From NCBI RefSeq assembly GCF_964204645.1, contig NC_134027.1, positions 7,180,485 through 7,244,484 on the forward strand: 64,000 bases of DNA. Direction: 5' to 3'. This document shows, in pieces, positions 42,047 to 55,584 of this stretch. Each line of letters opens with the position of its first letter. Position 1 is the stretch's first letter. The notes beneath the pieces are model-generated. The model saw only the letters and a list, made by a program, of their open reading frames with translations. It searched no databases and was not told the DNA's origin. A program made the translations under genes and the position numbers. Source of the stretch: Tubulanus polymorphus. Taxonomy: Eukaryota > Nemertea > Palaeonemertea > Tubulaniformes > Tubulanidae.

Positions 42047-45000
42047 ATGTTTCCAACTAAGTCACCAGCCAAGGCTGCTGGTGGTTGGCCCGCTGATGGT
42101 AGCTCCGCTTCTGCAAATATTGAGAGTCCTGGTCTTTCTCCAGGTTCATATCCATGGAATGATAAATCACCTGTGGCTAAGATTGAACAATTTTCACCTT
42201 CAAGTGGTTCTGCATTACGCAATCCCAGGCAACCGGCGAGACCCATTGGTATTTATCAACATCCAAATATGCCCAGTCGTAAGGGTTCTTCTTCATCGAA
42301 ACCTACTCAAAATGAATTAATTGCCATTTACAGGTGAGTAGATTCTTAGTAGTGTTGAGTTAATGATTGTGATTCAGTGATTCATCAAATATTATCATTT
42401 ATTAAGATGCCCAGACCCTATTCATCAAAGTACAGGATGCAGGGTTCTTGCGGATTTTGAAGAAATTTTCTTTCTGTTTTGAATTTAATTTTTATGCACC
42501 TAAATGTCTGTCTACACATTTGATATTTAGATTTTACGAAAATGCTGTCGGATGGAATTGATAATTGGCCCTATTAGAATGGGCCTATACATTGCCTGTT
42601 CTAGGTTAGCAATATGCAACTTTAGGGGTAATTTAAAATTTATAATCTAGGTATGGAAAAGTGATGGAAAATGAAATTGGGAAACCCGTAAAGAACCCTG
42701 GAAATGAGATATTTAAGGATATCTACAAGTATACTTATTTGGAATCAATAGATGCACCTCATAAATTGACTCAACAATGATAATGTGGCTTGCTTGTAAT
42801 CAATTTAAATTCTATTGTCTATGATTACGGGCTCTCACCAGTTAACTCTCTATCTTTTAAAGATTTATTATTATGCAAATCTATAATGCATTTTTTCCTG
42901 CTCATGTATATTGTAGGAAATTTGGGCGTGTATTGGAACAGGAAGGCTCGTTAGAAGTGACGAGTCGACCGATATTAGATGTGTTCATAAAACTCGAGGC
43001 TTCGCAAAGGAATTACATAATGAAGCAGAATGGCGGAATTGCTAATTTCCTATCAAAGTGTACATACATTGAACAGCGCTTTAACCGTGTCTCGTTAAAC
43101 CCTTCTCATCCTCCACTCGATATAGACAATGAATCAACTGAACTTGACTCGTAAGATGTTTCCCTAAATCATTGTTGTTACTGATTGCTGCATTTTACGA
43201 TTTTTAGGCTAAGAAATGATACCTTCTTACCACAATCAGTTGCAAAATTGTAGCACATTACATGTTCTATGATTGTGGTAAGTTTCAAGGTCATTGGTTT
43301 TAGTATAAGTTCACCAGGGGGCATTGAATATTGAAACTGAGCATTTCAAACCACTTCCCAATCAGTCCCTGGACCTAGTTTTTAGCCTAATGTCTGTTTG
43401 ATGTCTATTTTAGGAATCCAGATGAAGTTTTCCCAGGATACACTGGCGGTTATATATCCGGTTTAACGGACGCTGAGGATGACTCTGAGAGTAAGTTGCA
43501 CCTACCCACCATGATGTTTACAATTCACTAGTTGTTATTAGCTGTTCTTAGCTGTTATTCTACAAAAGATTAATTGGATAAAATTATCATACATATTTGC
43601 ACTACTAAAACTATCGCTGAAAAACACTATAATCAAATACCTTTGGGATACTGCGATACTGCCAAAATCGACCCCTGAACAATAACCCCTGTATAGTTAT
43701 AGTAATGCTTGTACATGTATTTTCAGAAGACATTGAGGAATTTGAGGATCGAGCTTTACAGCACGGTATTCGCGTTGAAAAACCATCAAGGCATAGCTCG
43801 GTCAGTAGCAACTCGAACTCGGATGTGTTGGAGAATTGGGATGATACTGGACCGAAGACATCATCCAACATCGTGAATCCACCATCAGAAGTCAATATCG
43901 GTAGCCATGATAGGAGTTTTGAGGAACGGGCAATGGAGCATGGCATTTTTATCGGTGTGGTCGGCCGCAAAGATGCAAAAGATTTAGAAAAGCAGCGACG
44001 AGAATTAACCTTTAGACGAGCAGCAAGTTTTCATGGTATTAGTGTTAAGCAACCACCAGGCGACTCCGGCGAAATTACGCAAACAATGAAAGTTCCTGGC
44101 AATACTAGTATCACCAGCAACAGTAACAAAATCATTGTTGAAATCGGTGGTGATAGTTCTCAGGATGAAGGAAGTGTGGCAGATGACGAAACGTCTTCAT
44201 ATTCTATAGAACAGTCAAATATGTCCGATATTTTTAGTGCAACAATTGATCCAAATAATAATGATAGTAGGTCAGAGCAAGTAAAAGCGACAATAATCGA
44301 TGAATGTGCTGATAATTCCCTTCGAAAAACATCTATGAACGGAGCTGAGTCGTCATCAGAAACATCTCGAATGAAAAGTGACTTCAATACCTCTGTGGCT
44401 TCGATAATCGATCTTCATTTGAACAAAGAAAATGTTGGTAGAATTCGCCAGCGGTCTTACTCTTTTCATGAAGAGAAATCTTCTGTCAGTGAATTGAAAC
44501 CCTTAAAACGTAGTAGTAGCATCAGCAAAATACTGATTACCGAAGATTTTGGTGGAAATTCAAACAACAATGCTTCATCATCTTGTTCAATTTCAACGCC
44601 TGCCACGACATTTAATTTCAACGTGAATTCACCTGAATTCCATTCTTACTCTATGACTGAATCTTCTAATATGTGTACACCAAATCGCACAATGGTTTTA
44701 AAGCAAATGCAGCATAGGTTCAGTGCTCCTGCACCTGGATTGAATTCCCTACTTCCATCATTCCCTCCTAAATCGGTTCCAACATTCAGTACACCAGCAC
44801 CTATTTTCGCTCATCATCAGGTTACGAAATTCACTTCCCAGTCAATGCCAATGTTTGCTCCTCAACAACACTCTCAGTTGATGTCGTCATTCCATCCACA
44901 GATGCATACAACATTAAGTCCACAAATGCCATCCGCGTTTAACTTCTCTTCTCATTCGGTACAGTCACCATTTACCATGCAAGCAAATACTTCATTTACG

Positions 45001-48000
45001 CCGCACTCAAATCTTGCATTTACTCCACAGGCCAACCATTCATTTGTACCACATTCAAATCCTACTCTCATTCCACAATCAAAAACCACATGTAATCCAC
45101 ATGAGAACTGTTTCTGTAGATTGAATCAACAGGTGAACCCAACATTTCCCCCACATCCAGCTCCAAAGTTTAATGCACAGACTCTACCTGTATTAAATCC
45201 ATCAGCGTTTAATTCATTACCAGTATCATCACATTTTCCCATTCTCCCTTCTACGCTTCCAAAGACAGCCACACCCATGCCAAATGTCACAGCTAATCGC
45301 CCGAATTCATTGACATCTGTGGCAGCAATCACACCTTACATTTCTACACGTCCTGCTTCTGCTTCCTCGGAGACCAGTTTTAATTTCCCAGCATCTGAAG
45401 CATTTGAATTTGGCAATCATCAAAACCAGTCGTATAAGGAAGTTGGTTCGAATGAAAAATTGAGAGATGAAAAGCGATGTAAGGATGGAACATCCTTTAC
45501 AACTACATTCACGTCTCCTAATGACGTATCTTCATTTGCGATAGGTCCGGGACTGATGAAGGTGTCTCGAGGGACTACAACAAATAATATTTCCTACGAT
45601 GATGCGTCGTGCAATACAATTAGTATACGAAAGAAAGATTTCTCTACACAAGTTTCGAATATCAAGCCATCAATGTCCACCGTTACTGTCAATACTGTGG
45701 AGAGTGTATTTGATGAAGAATCAGATTACTACTTGTTCACCACTGAGAAGTCGAAGACCGTCGAAACATGCGACATCGGCACAAATACTCGAATCATAAA
45801 AACAAAATCTCGTGCAGTAATGACTCGAGAAATGAAACGAGACCATCACAGATCCACTCAAACCAAACCGACGATGGATTATGATAAACTAGTGCAAAGA
45901 TCCATAAAAGCAGAGGTTAGTATCGTGTGAATGGTAGCTAATAAGCTTTGAGCAGTTTTGCTTTATTAATGTCAAATGTACATTTTATTTGTGTTATTAT
46001 TTTTGTAGATGAAGGTTTTAGAACTTCAGGCTGAGAAGTGTATCGCTGATCATCTCCGTACGAAATGTGATTTGAATCTTGAATTCAACAAAAGAAAACA
46101 ACTTCACAGTATCGATATCAGGTAATTGTCCTCGTATTGTCACTGGCTTAACGCATTCTGTTCATTATAATGTCAAAAACGTAGTTTACGACATTGTTTT
46201 TTCAGCAATGAACAATTGACTAAAATCGAGGCAAAATTTTCTACAATGATATCCAATATTGAAGTAGAAATCAATCGAATCAATGATGCCTATTTCTGTA
46301 ACAAGAAGAAGCTCACCGCAAGCATTTGTTTGGCTGATTTACCATTGATATCCTCAAACTATGTCAAACCTGATATTGAAGAATTATTCAAGGTACAACA
46401 GCATGAGGCTCAATAACTTCATGTGCCATAATCGCACTTGTGAAACTTGATAATCCACTAATGGAGATTTTTTGATTTAACAGGCTGTTGGTGAAAAGAA
46501 ATCGTCTGATATTTCCAATGTCAAAGTAGTAACTCAAGGTGAAATTCAGTCGGAGAAAAATAAGAGGAATTCACTACAAAGTACTTTGGATAAAGAAGTG
46601 GAGCATGCATTATCTGATATTGCTATCCCTGACTTGGATAACGGTGCAGCAGCAGCACGCTGCTTAGATGAACCAAAATTGACTACAGGTCAAAAGCAAC
46701 CAAAACGTCCAAGCCCTCCCCCGGGCCTATCATGCAGCCTTGCTGTAAGTTCCATTGATTTTCAAGCTCTAGACAAAAATGAATCATGGTCAAAGTTTTA
46801 ATGCAAATAATCAGTATAATTGCATTGTAGGAATCATTTGATGAACTTCAGATTAACAATCCAATCAGTAGCGTGCTACAAGATCCAGTTGGTAACATGC
46901 TTCAAGATCCAGTTGGTATGCAGAAAGCTGTTATGGCGAGGCTACTTCAACAGAACCCGTTGTTGGCCACAAATCCGCAATTGTTGCAGATGCTCGTATT
47001 GCAGGAAGTGATGGGTACACTGGCAAAAGCTAATGTGTTCAATGCCGTTCCCGTATCACAAACATCGTCTACCAGTAGCTGTGCGAGTTTAGGAGCACCT
47101 TCTGTGGTACAGTTCTCTGCAAATCAAGCAGAATATCAGTCAAGTGCGAGTGCCAGTTTGAAATCAACTAGACGCACGAAACAATTGCGACGTCCAAAAC
47201 CGTCTACCATAGCAGCTATGTTACACAGTCGTGTACAGAAACCTAAACAGCAAGAATTGGAAAAAGCCTCTACCGAGACAGAATTAACACAAGTAAATTA
47301 GAATACCTTTATTTATGTACGATTCCTACATGTGAATAAGATGAGAACTGAAGTAAGTTTATTTTTTCAGCCATCGCCCAGTGTTGACAAAAGTTTGCCT
47401 GCAGTGGACGATGAACTTGAATCTCATGGGATTCGTTCATCCGAACCGACTGCTAAACGATATCGCTCAGGATCTGTGAATAGAGTTCGATTTCGAACAC
47501 TTTCGTCAAGTTGCCCAGAAAATCAACCCCCTTCGTCGACCACTTCTTCTCGATCTCACAGTCCTATCAACTCGGACATATTTCTGCCCGAATACTGGCA
47601 GCGTAAAGAACGCAGTAATTCACGAACTCCGAGTCCGTCGTTGATGCGTAGTGAGCTTGACTCGAATTGGCGCTCACCGTCGAAATCTTGTAACGTAACG
47701 AATTGGCGTTCACCGCAGAAACGGGACGTGATGAACTATCGTGATGTGATGACTGCATCCGGCGATAACAATAATACTCAGTCGAAATCAGTGATGGAGC
47801 GAAAATCTCCGGTACAAGCATTGCATGAGGTGATGATGATTCAATATCAGTTTGTCTGCTGTGGTAGATACCTTCCAGTTTCAAATCAACGCTGAGGGAG
47901 GAGAGCAATTCATTTTTAACCCTTAAGTATTATGCGCCTTATCTGAACTTATTCCTATTTGTAGGAAGAGAAAGAAAAAAGTTGTAATGGTGTTAAAGAA

Positions 48001-49439
48001 GCTGTTTCTAGATCTGTGAATAATCAATCAAAACCAGCCAAAGATGACGGCGGCTGGGAAAAGGTTTGATAATTTGAAAAACCATAACTGCCTCATGATC
48101 CCGGATAATCAATGGTGTATTTCAGCTCAAAATCTGCAAATTGTATTTTCTAGGTCACTAAGAGAAAGCGAAATGATTCGAAAAGTCAGTCCGAAAGTGG
48201 AGGCACACTGCCGCCATCTCGGACAGCACGTGAATCTGTGCCATCCGTTAGTAAAACTAACTTCGATAAACTTGTTGGAAAGCTTGCTACTAAATTTCCT
48301 ACACTGAAGAGGTATGAAGTCACATTGTACTTGTGACAAACTAAAACTCTTCCTACACGCTTTAATTTCCATGATTTCTCTTTTTCAGAAACGAAGCCGT
48401 TGATCTGATAAAAGAAGTTCGGAAACGTCGCAAAGGAACACTCGTTGGAATGACCATGTCCGACATTCTTAAAGAAGCTGATTCTGTTTTTGCCACTATG
48501 AGTACAGTCAGTATTGGGCATTCAATTTATGTACCGGTATATCTTTATATCTTGTGCATGGTTGAATATAGTTGTCTTATTAAAACTGTTAACATTTATA
48601 GAAACCTGGAGCGGCTAAAGTGACAAATTTGGCACCTGCTAAGTCTAGCACAAGTCCTATGATGCAGCCATCAAAACGAGCTCATCCTTTAGCTGTGAAT
48701 CAATCTTCTGCACAGGTGGTATCGAGCAAGTCAAAACTCGACATCAACTTTGAGCAAAATGAATGCACGATATGTTTTGAAACCCTTTCATCAGCTCCAC
48801 TGCGAATATTAGACTGCGGCCATACATATCATGAGTTGGTACGATTTTTCATGTGTCTAGATTACCACTCCTTGATTCCTTAAAAACTCTTAAACTGAAA
48901 ATGCTTTTAAAGGTTCTTGAAACTCCTTTCATTTGAGCAAAATGTCTGAAACTCCTTTAAAACTCCTTATTTGGAGAAATAGGCATTTAGACATGTTTGT
49001 AGTTGTACAGAAAATTACGCCTAAATTGGTTCTTCACCCAATTAGGTTACCGAATTTGGATTTGAAACCGAGTTAAGTTGGTGCAATGGATAGAAATTCA
49101 TTGACAAATCCACCAAATTAATGGTTTACTGAGAATTGACAGTACCAATTAAGGAGGTAGTTTACATTTGGATATGAAAGTGATGCAAAAACATCCTTGA
49201 GATTTGATATTTTCTCCTCGAAAGCTCCATCTAGGAATGACTGATCAGTAGGGACCCTGTATCCGTAATTCACTAGATCTAGTATGTGTGTGCTTGAAGT
49301 GCTAGTAAAAGATTTTGACCTAATGAGCTTAATTTCTTTATTTCAGTGCATAAAGCAATGGATATATGGGGAAGATGCAACCTGTCCAGTATGTCGTAAT
49401 CATACCCTCTTGCCGGAAGACTTTCCAAAACTTTCCTAA
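42047..49439 (+). CDS. TTC3/DZIP3-like RING-H2 E3 ubiquitin ligase
   Basis: Fourteen exons join to 1657 aa: 42047-42333, 42917-43150, 43414-43490, 43727-45915, 46009-46121, 46206-46392, 46484-46744, 46831-47292, 47371-47829, 47965-48063, 48154-48311, 48389-48506, 48602-48838, 49347-49439. The RING-H2 finger is at the very C-terminus (CTICFETL..., CGHTYHELCIKQW, CPVC, residues about 1603-1645), followed by LLPEDFPKLS, as in TTC3 and DZIP3. A domain with KQNGGIANFLSKC near 120-140 and a helical segment before the RING (KLATKFPTLKRNEAVDLIKEVRKRRKGTLVGMT) also recall that family. No TPR repeats are seen, unlike TTC3. The big exon 4 encodes a disordered Ser/Asn region with FTPQ/FxPHSN-type Pro repeats (44700-45200). 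Exons 5-6 look coiled coil. Substrates unknown. Further 5' exons cannot be excluded. Confidence 0.8.
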
Positions 49440-50278
49440 TTATTTGATGTAAAGGTTTGTTTGTTGCAATCCTCGTGATGTGCATTTGGTAAAATTTTCA
49501 TATTTTGAAATGCTTAATTTGTCTAAACAGGAGATATTTTTAACCTCATGTAATTTGATTTTCTCAACATATCTTTATTTTTTATTGCAATCAGAAACTT
49601 TTTTATTTTTCATGTACGCAACAATATTAGTTAGGCCTATTTATATTGAGAGTTCGTATTTAAGGCAACAGTTATATTAGTTAATCCAATTATTCATAAA
49701 TTTGTTCTATTAGGCAAGTTTCCTCGACACTTTTCCGTACCTTCTGAGGTTTTAAACATGCAATAATATGCTTAGTTATTCGTTTTGTTACGTAGTGAAA
49801 AGTGGTACATGATAGTGATTTTTTTGTAACATTTGGTTAACTTGTATATACAGGTTTGGTAATTGTACCAAAATGCTTGAATTAAAGTAATTCTGTATTA
49901 GTCGTACTACTTCAAGATTCTGTGCCACATTGAACATTTCAAGAGATTTGAAATGCATGACTTTTTGTTATTAGGCCATATTTTTGTAGTATCATTAAAA
50001 GAAATAAATGTATTGAAATATATATTTAGATCTTTTTCATTGATTATTGTTCCTTTTATAGTCCGGGCACCAACTTTTCCGAAAACTGTCCGGTTATGCA
50101 CCGCGAATTGCTCTAGTAATGCGTCGGTTTTAGGTGGTAAATAGTACACCCGGAAATAAACTCACAAATGTCAAAATGCTGTCAAAATAATTTCAAATTA
50201 TGGCAAAACATCCAAAATGTATAGATATTTCCCGTGCTGAGCAAAAAAGAAATATACAATTAAATAAAAGAACCTGCA
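49440..50278 (+). other. 3' UTR of the RING gene and HDAC11 promoter
   Basis: AT-rich; ATTAAA at 49881-49886 is a possible poly-A signal. A GC-richer piece at 50060-50140 just precedes HDAC11 and may be its promoter. No exon seen. Confidence 0.5.
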
Positions 50279-53200
50279 ATGGCTGGGAGTAATAAAAGAA
50301 TGGTAGAAGATGAGCAAATTCAAAACCAGCGAAGTAATAGGTACGTATTGAATTTGAAGTTAGTTAATGAGGCTACAATGACAATGTAGTAGATAGAAAC
50401 TACACGTTTACATTATGTTAATTTCTCATATTTTGGCTCTGTAATTGAACTGTTGGATGATGTGTATCTTACAGTTCATCATTGGGTACACAATTATGGA
50501 ACAATGTTGAAAGTTGGAAATGGCCAATTATTTACTGTATGGAATACAATATCGGATTCCTTGGACTTGAAAAGTTACACCCATTTGACGCTGGCAAATG
50601 GGGAAAAGTGCATGCCTTCCTGAAAGGTAAGCAGTAATGTTCCTGGTTACATGAATATGCAATAACAAAACCATTGGCTAGTTAGAATCCACAACTTAAA
50701 TCCAAAGTAGGTCCTACCTTTAGATCTCCAACTGATAAAAGTATGATGAAATAGGCTTTAACAGTTAAGCTGTCCAACCATTTATGAATGAAGTTTTGTG
50801 TTTTGTACAGAACACTCTAGTTGTGTGCATCTCTTCAGGACTAACACTTTCTGGATGAGCGCATTATCATTATGTTATCATCATTATTATAGAAGTCAGC
50901 ATGCTGAGGGATGATACGACAACCACTCCTATTGAAGCCACCGTCAATGATTTATTAGTGGTTCATACAAAGCGTTATATCAACAGTTTAAAGGTAAGTT
51001 GATGGTATCATTTAGAATTCTGGACTAATTTCCATAGATCTAAGTTCAGTTTGACTATCAGTTCATATCCAAAGATTTCACCCAACTGGGTCCTAGGTCA
51101 ATACCGTGGAACTGCTAATTTTGATACAAATCTTGTGTGAAAGGATTTAAGCATGGAAAGACCTATACTTGATGAAGACTTGAGAGATTTACTTTTTTTC
51201 TGAATCACTGATTTACTGTCGGTATAAATTCTTTGTTCTTGCTATTGAATTTCTATGCCGAATTTTTCACTAATTGATTTGCATGCAGCATGCTCTGTCT
51301 GAAACTTTTTTTCATATTTGTTTTACTTACCAGAGCTTTGCTTTACAAAATACATAAGCTATAGATGATGAAATCCCACAATTAAACTTGCAAGTTACTG
51401 AAGAATTCGCTTAATTCAGATTTTTCAATCCGGATTTTCATTTAATTTGGATGAAATATTTGTTCCATTTAACCTGGAACCATGTAAACTTTTATTCATA
51501 ATTAGGATTTTACTTAATTCTGAGAAATCTGGGCAGTCGCTAGTCTTCTGAATTATGTGAGTGAAAATTATGTGAGTGAAAAAATATGAATTGTGGCATA
51601 TTTCAATCTCTATTGTCTTTCTATCTACCGGTAGTACACTATTGTATGCAATGGCAAGGGGTGATGGTAGACAATTATTCACTAATGCGGCTTTATCTCT
51701 GTATATGTTATCTCTTTGAATAAATGAAGTGCGCTTTTGGCCGAAGAATTTTAAAAACTAACGAATCGCTTTGTTTCTTTCTTTTGAAGCTCACAAGTAT
51801 TTTGGAAGGCACAATGATCAAAGAGGTATAAGTGATTGATTAAAGACGGTCTTCATCTGAGCTAGAAAGATGACTGAGTATTTTACGGAAGGCTGCCTTT
51901 AATTGCATGTGTAATTTAATTCCCAAAGCAACCAAATTGGCATTTATAAAATCAGCCCTTTAGCCTGATTCGACTACTTTTCATAGCGTTTTAAGAAAAT
52001 TTTTAACTTCTTGGCATTTCATTGATGGGTGTTTATTGATGGTGTATAAATCTACTTGTATCTCATTTCTAATGTGGGTGCATACGTAAGACCTTTACTC
52101 TGTGAACTACAAGAATTTTATAAATGGTCGAAATAGCACTTCAAACTGTTTCAACATTCATGATTGATTATTTCTTTTGCCTATAATGGGTTGATGCTGT
52201 GCTTTCAGACTTTCACAATGTATAATATACCCACCATGATTTATGTTGTGTATTTCGTTCTTCTGTTTAAGTCGGTGACAAAACGTATTGACTTGAAACT
52301 TAATTTCATTGCGATAATTTTATTCTGCAGTGGAGCGTGAATGTTGCAGGTATAACTGAAGTACCACCAGTGGCTTTGGTGCCAAATTTCATTGTACAGC
52401 GCAAGGTCCTGCGACCGTTCCGCTTTCAAACCGGTGGAACGATTATGGTGAGCGCTGCTTCGCTTGTATTTTTCGGTGAAATCATGTACATTCTTAACTT
52501 CAAAGCAAAATTTTCATTTTTTTTCAGGGAGCGAAACTTGCTATGGAAAGAGGTTGGGCTATCAACATAGGAGGTGGATTTCATCATTGTTCCGCGAATC
52601 GTGGTGGTGGATTTTGTGCGTACGCTGATATCACATTGGCGATTAAGTTCCTCCTGGAACGAGATAAGAACGTGAAAAATATAATGATTATCGATTTAGA
52701 TGCTCATCAGGTAAATGCAGTTTAAATTTTATCCAAAGCTACAAAACCTCTCCCATAAAGAAAACCTCTGCCATACGGTACATTATTCAACTTTTTTTTA
52801 AAATTTTTTGTATCTTTAGGGTAATGGCCACGAAAGAGATTTTATGGGAGATCAAAATGTTTATATATTAGATATTTATAACAGAGGCATTTATCCTCAT
52901 GATGGTTTTGCAAAACGTAAGTCTTATAATGGTTATATTATTCTGACTGAAGTTTCAACGTATCACCTTGAAATATGAATTGAATTCAGCTACATCAGAA
53001 AATTAAGAAAACATCGTGAAACAGACTGAATATTTTCTCATGTATGGTGGAAATTTCGAAAGACATTTCTCGAGGCTGACATCTGATATTTTATCATTTT
53101 GTGGGGGGTTTTACATATAGGTGCAATCAAAAGAAAAGTTGAATTAGGTCTTTTCACTGAGGATGAAGAATATCTAAGACTAGTTAAAACGTAAGTGACA

Positions 53201-54314
53201 TTAATTTTAGGATTGATTTACACTCCATTAAAGCATTGACTGGAGTCTATTATTTTGATATTTGTTGAGTACTCTCTTGCAGACACGTAGATGGTGCTTT
53301 GAATGAATTTACTCCTGATATAGTTATATACAATGCCGGCACAGATATCCTGGATGGAGATCCACTCGGTTGTTTGTCAATTTCACCCGAAGTAAGTAGA
53401 TTTTGTTTGTAGTACCTAAATTCCTAATTTCATTGACATGATAGTTGAAGATCAGGTGGAACTTGTTACCTCAAAGTTAATCATACTGAATGAATTTTTG
53501 TAGGGTATAATAGAACGAGATCAGATAGTGTTTCAGCGCGTACGAACGAGGGGTATTCCGTTATTGATGGTAACTAGCGGTGGATATCAACGAGCAACTG
53601 CGCGCATTATAGCCGATTCCATACTCAACCTTAAAACGTTAGGACTCATCTACTGTGAGGAAGCTGAAAACCGTCCTCCACCACCCCCACCTGGTAAATG
53701 AAACTTGATTAAAGCAATGTATGGTTAGTTTGATTTTGTTTCTAGATAATTAAGTAAATAATCTACTTCTATTTCCAGAACTTGAACCGCCAAAAGTAAC
53801 TGAAAATGAAGGGTTTTGGGCTCGGTTTCGTCGATCGACCAATTGTGCTATGTTCACACGGTCGGCAACATCGAGTAATGTCTCCGAGCTTGGCAAATTC
53901 TCAGAGCAGGATAACAGTCATGGTATCGTGCGAGCTAAATCGACGAATGCCATTGACATCGATGGATCAGAGACAAATGATATTCGCGTTTCTGCTGAAA
54001 TAGTGCAAAATTGCCCACAACAAACTGGAAATGCTGATGCACACCTAAACTGTAGAATAGGAACAGTCAAAACGTTACCGGCGAATAGTGAAAATAGTGA
54101 AAATGCTCAGAACTCTTCTAGCGTTCTCAGTGCTCAGATTGACACATCGCAATCAAAATGTGATGTCGACGAATTTGTGGCAGCTACACGAAAGGAAACT
54201 GTTTCAGATTATGCCAGCACAGGTGCTGCTGATGCACCTGGTGATACGCCTCATAATCTAACTGAAGACGACCAGCCCATGAATCTAAAAGAAATGCTTA
54301 AAACCAACACTTAA
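50279..54314 (+). CDS. HDAC11: Histone deacetylase 11 with long C-terminal extension
   Basis: Ten exons join to 538 aa: 50279-50340, 50475-50626, 50893-50993, 52331-52447, 52528-52710, 52820-52916, 53121-53190, 53283-53391, 53504-53693, 53779-54314. The first 350 residues match class IV HDAC11 (human 347 aa): YNIGFLGLEKLHPFDAGKW, INIGGGFHHCSANRGGGF with the charge-relay His pair (about 163-164), zinc ligands Asp202 and His204 in IDLDAHQGNGHERDF, Asp282 in NAGTDILDGDPLG, and the catalytic Tyr325 in TSGGYQ. HDAC11 is chiefly a lysine defatty-acylase. After a Pro run (NRPPPPPPELEPP) the last exon adds about 185 residues rich in Ser/Asn/Asp, starting FWARFRRSTNCAMF; this is absent from vertebrate HDAC11. 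Poly-A signal 55009-55014. Confidence 0.94.
50994..52330 (+). other. HDAC11 intron 3
   Basis: A 1.3-kb intron. The only feature seen is a tandem duplication of ATTATGTGAGTGAAAA around 51553-51585. Confidence 0.6.
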
Positions 54315-55584
54315 TGTTGCAATAGAAAAATACTAGTCTCCATCTTTGGTTGTACTGTATATAGTTAAGCAGTAGACTGACTGTGATGGGTTTACCAGTA
54401 AACAGATGTCTCGTTTCCCCATTATTGAATATATTATAATACATTTTGGACCAATGAATTTATGTTGTTATTGATGAGTTTATTGTACTTAAGAAATCAA
54501 AGTATTGTTTTTCATCACCTGCATTATCTATTACTTCGATAAGTGTTCATCCTAACTTGCTCAACCCGAATCAGTTCAATCAGGAGTTTAATCCAATCTG
54601 GATGTTTTTCCACCTATATCACATCAATGTATGTAAAACATGTTTATTTCTCTGAAACCTGACTAATTTCATTGTTCCCAAATGATCCAAATCAAGTGGG
54701 TTTGACTTTTACTTGGTTTTCAGGATTTCTTCATTAGATTATTACATGCTACGTGAATCAATGAATGTATGGGGACTAATAATATCGTATCATGTTGAGT
54801 ATATCTTCGTTCTGCTTTTTATTCTGTTGTTAATCTTATACATAAGGATCTGTGATATGTTGTACTAAAAGAAAATAATTTTCACTTAATTCCTAGATTC
54901 TGATTTACCTTTGAATGTTCATACCGATACGATCGTTGTCTGTGTATCGTAGGAATATCTACAATATTGATAAAGGTTCTGTAAAACTTATTTATATGTG
55001 TTCATTTTAATAAAAAAATTTACCAATGGAATTTTGTCTGAATGAAGTTAGTTATTGTGGAACTGTGCAGAATTAGCCAGATTTTGAGTCGATTAAGGGA
55101 TTCGAAGTCAATTTCATTTTAAAAAATTTGTCAGATGTAGTCCTCACAGGTGCATGTAATAACGAAACAATTAACGAGCCATGATTTTAACAGAATAACA
55201 TAGTAATGTAATTTATTCGTTTTCTTTCACAATCATAAAAAGTAAAACATTTTTAAATTTAAATATAACATAATTTCTAACATCATTTATATTATCTTGG
55301 GCAATGAACAAGATCATTACACTCGAGCTTTCTTTTAACAAGTACAATGTATATCTTATTACCTCGGATAATACACGTTTAGAAATTTTCTAGTATCGTA
55401 CAAGTAGGTAAATTTACGAGTCCATGCGGATGGATACACAAGGAGTGGATAGTCTTACTAAGACAAACCAATTCATTCGAAAGTATCATCTCATTGTCTG
55501 CATGGGAAATCTTGATATTGTCAAGAAAAGTTGACATTGAAAAAGCAAAAATGAATCCAGTTTCGAAATAACATGCAGTGAAAT
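54315..55584. other. Convergent gap: HDAC11 and RIBC2 3' UTRs
   Basis: AT-rich, without coding exon. HDAC11 signal AATAAA at 55009-55014. The RIBC2 stop is at 55585-55587 on the minus strand. Nothing else recognised. Confidence 0.55.

Noticed and set aside
43233-43282. Small inverted repeat TACCACAATCA/TGATTGTGGTA
   Set aside because: 11-bp arms only, no flanking duplication or second copy; could be chance.
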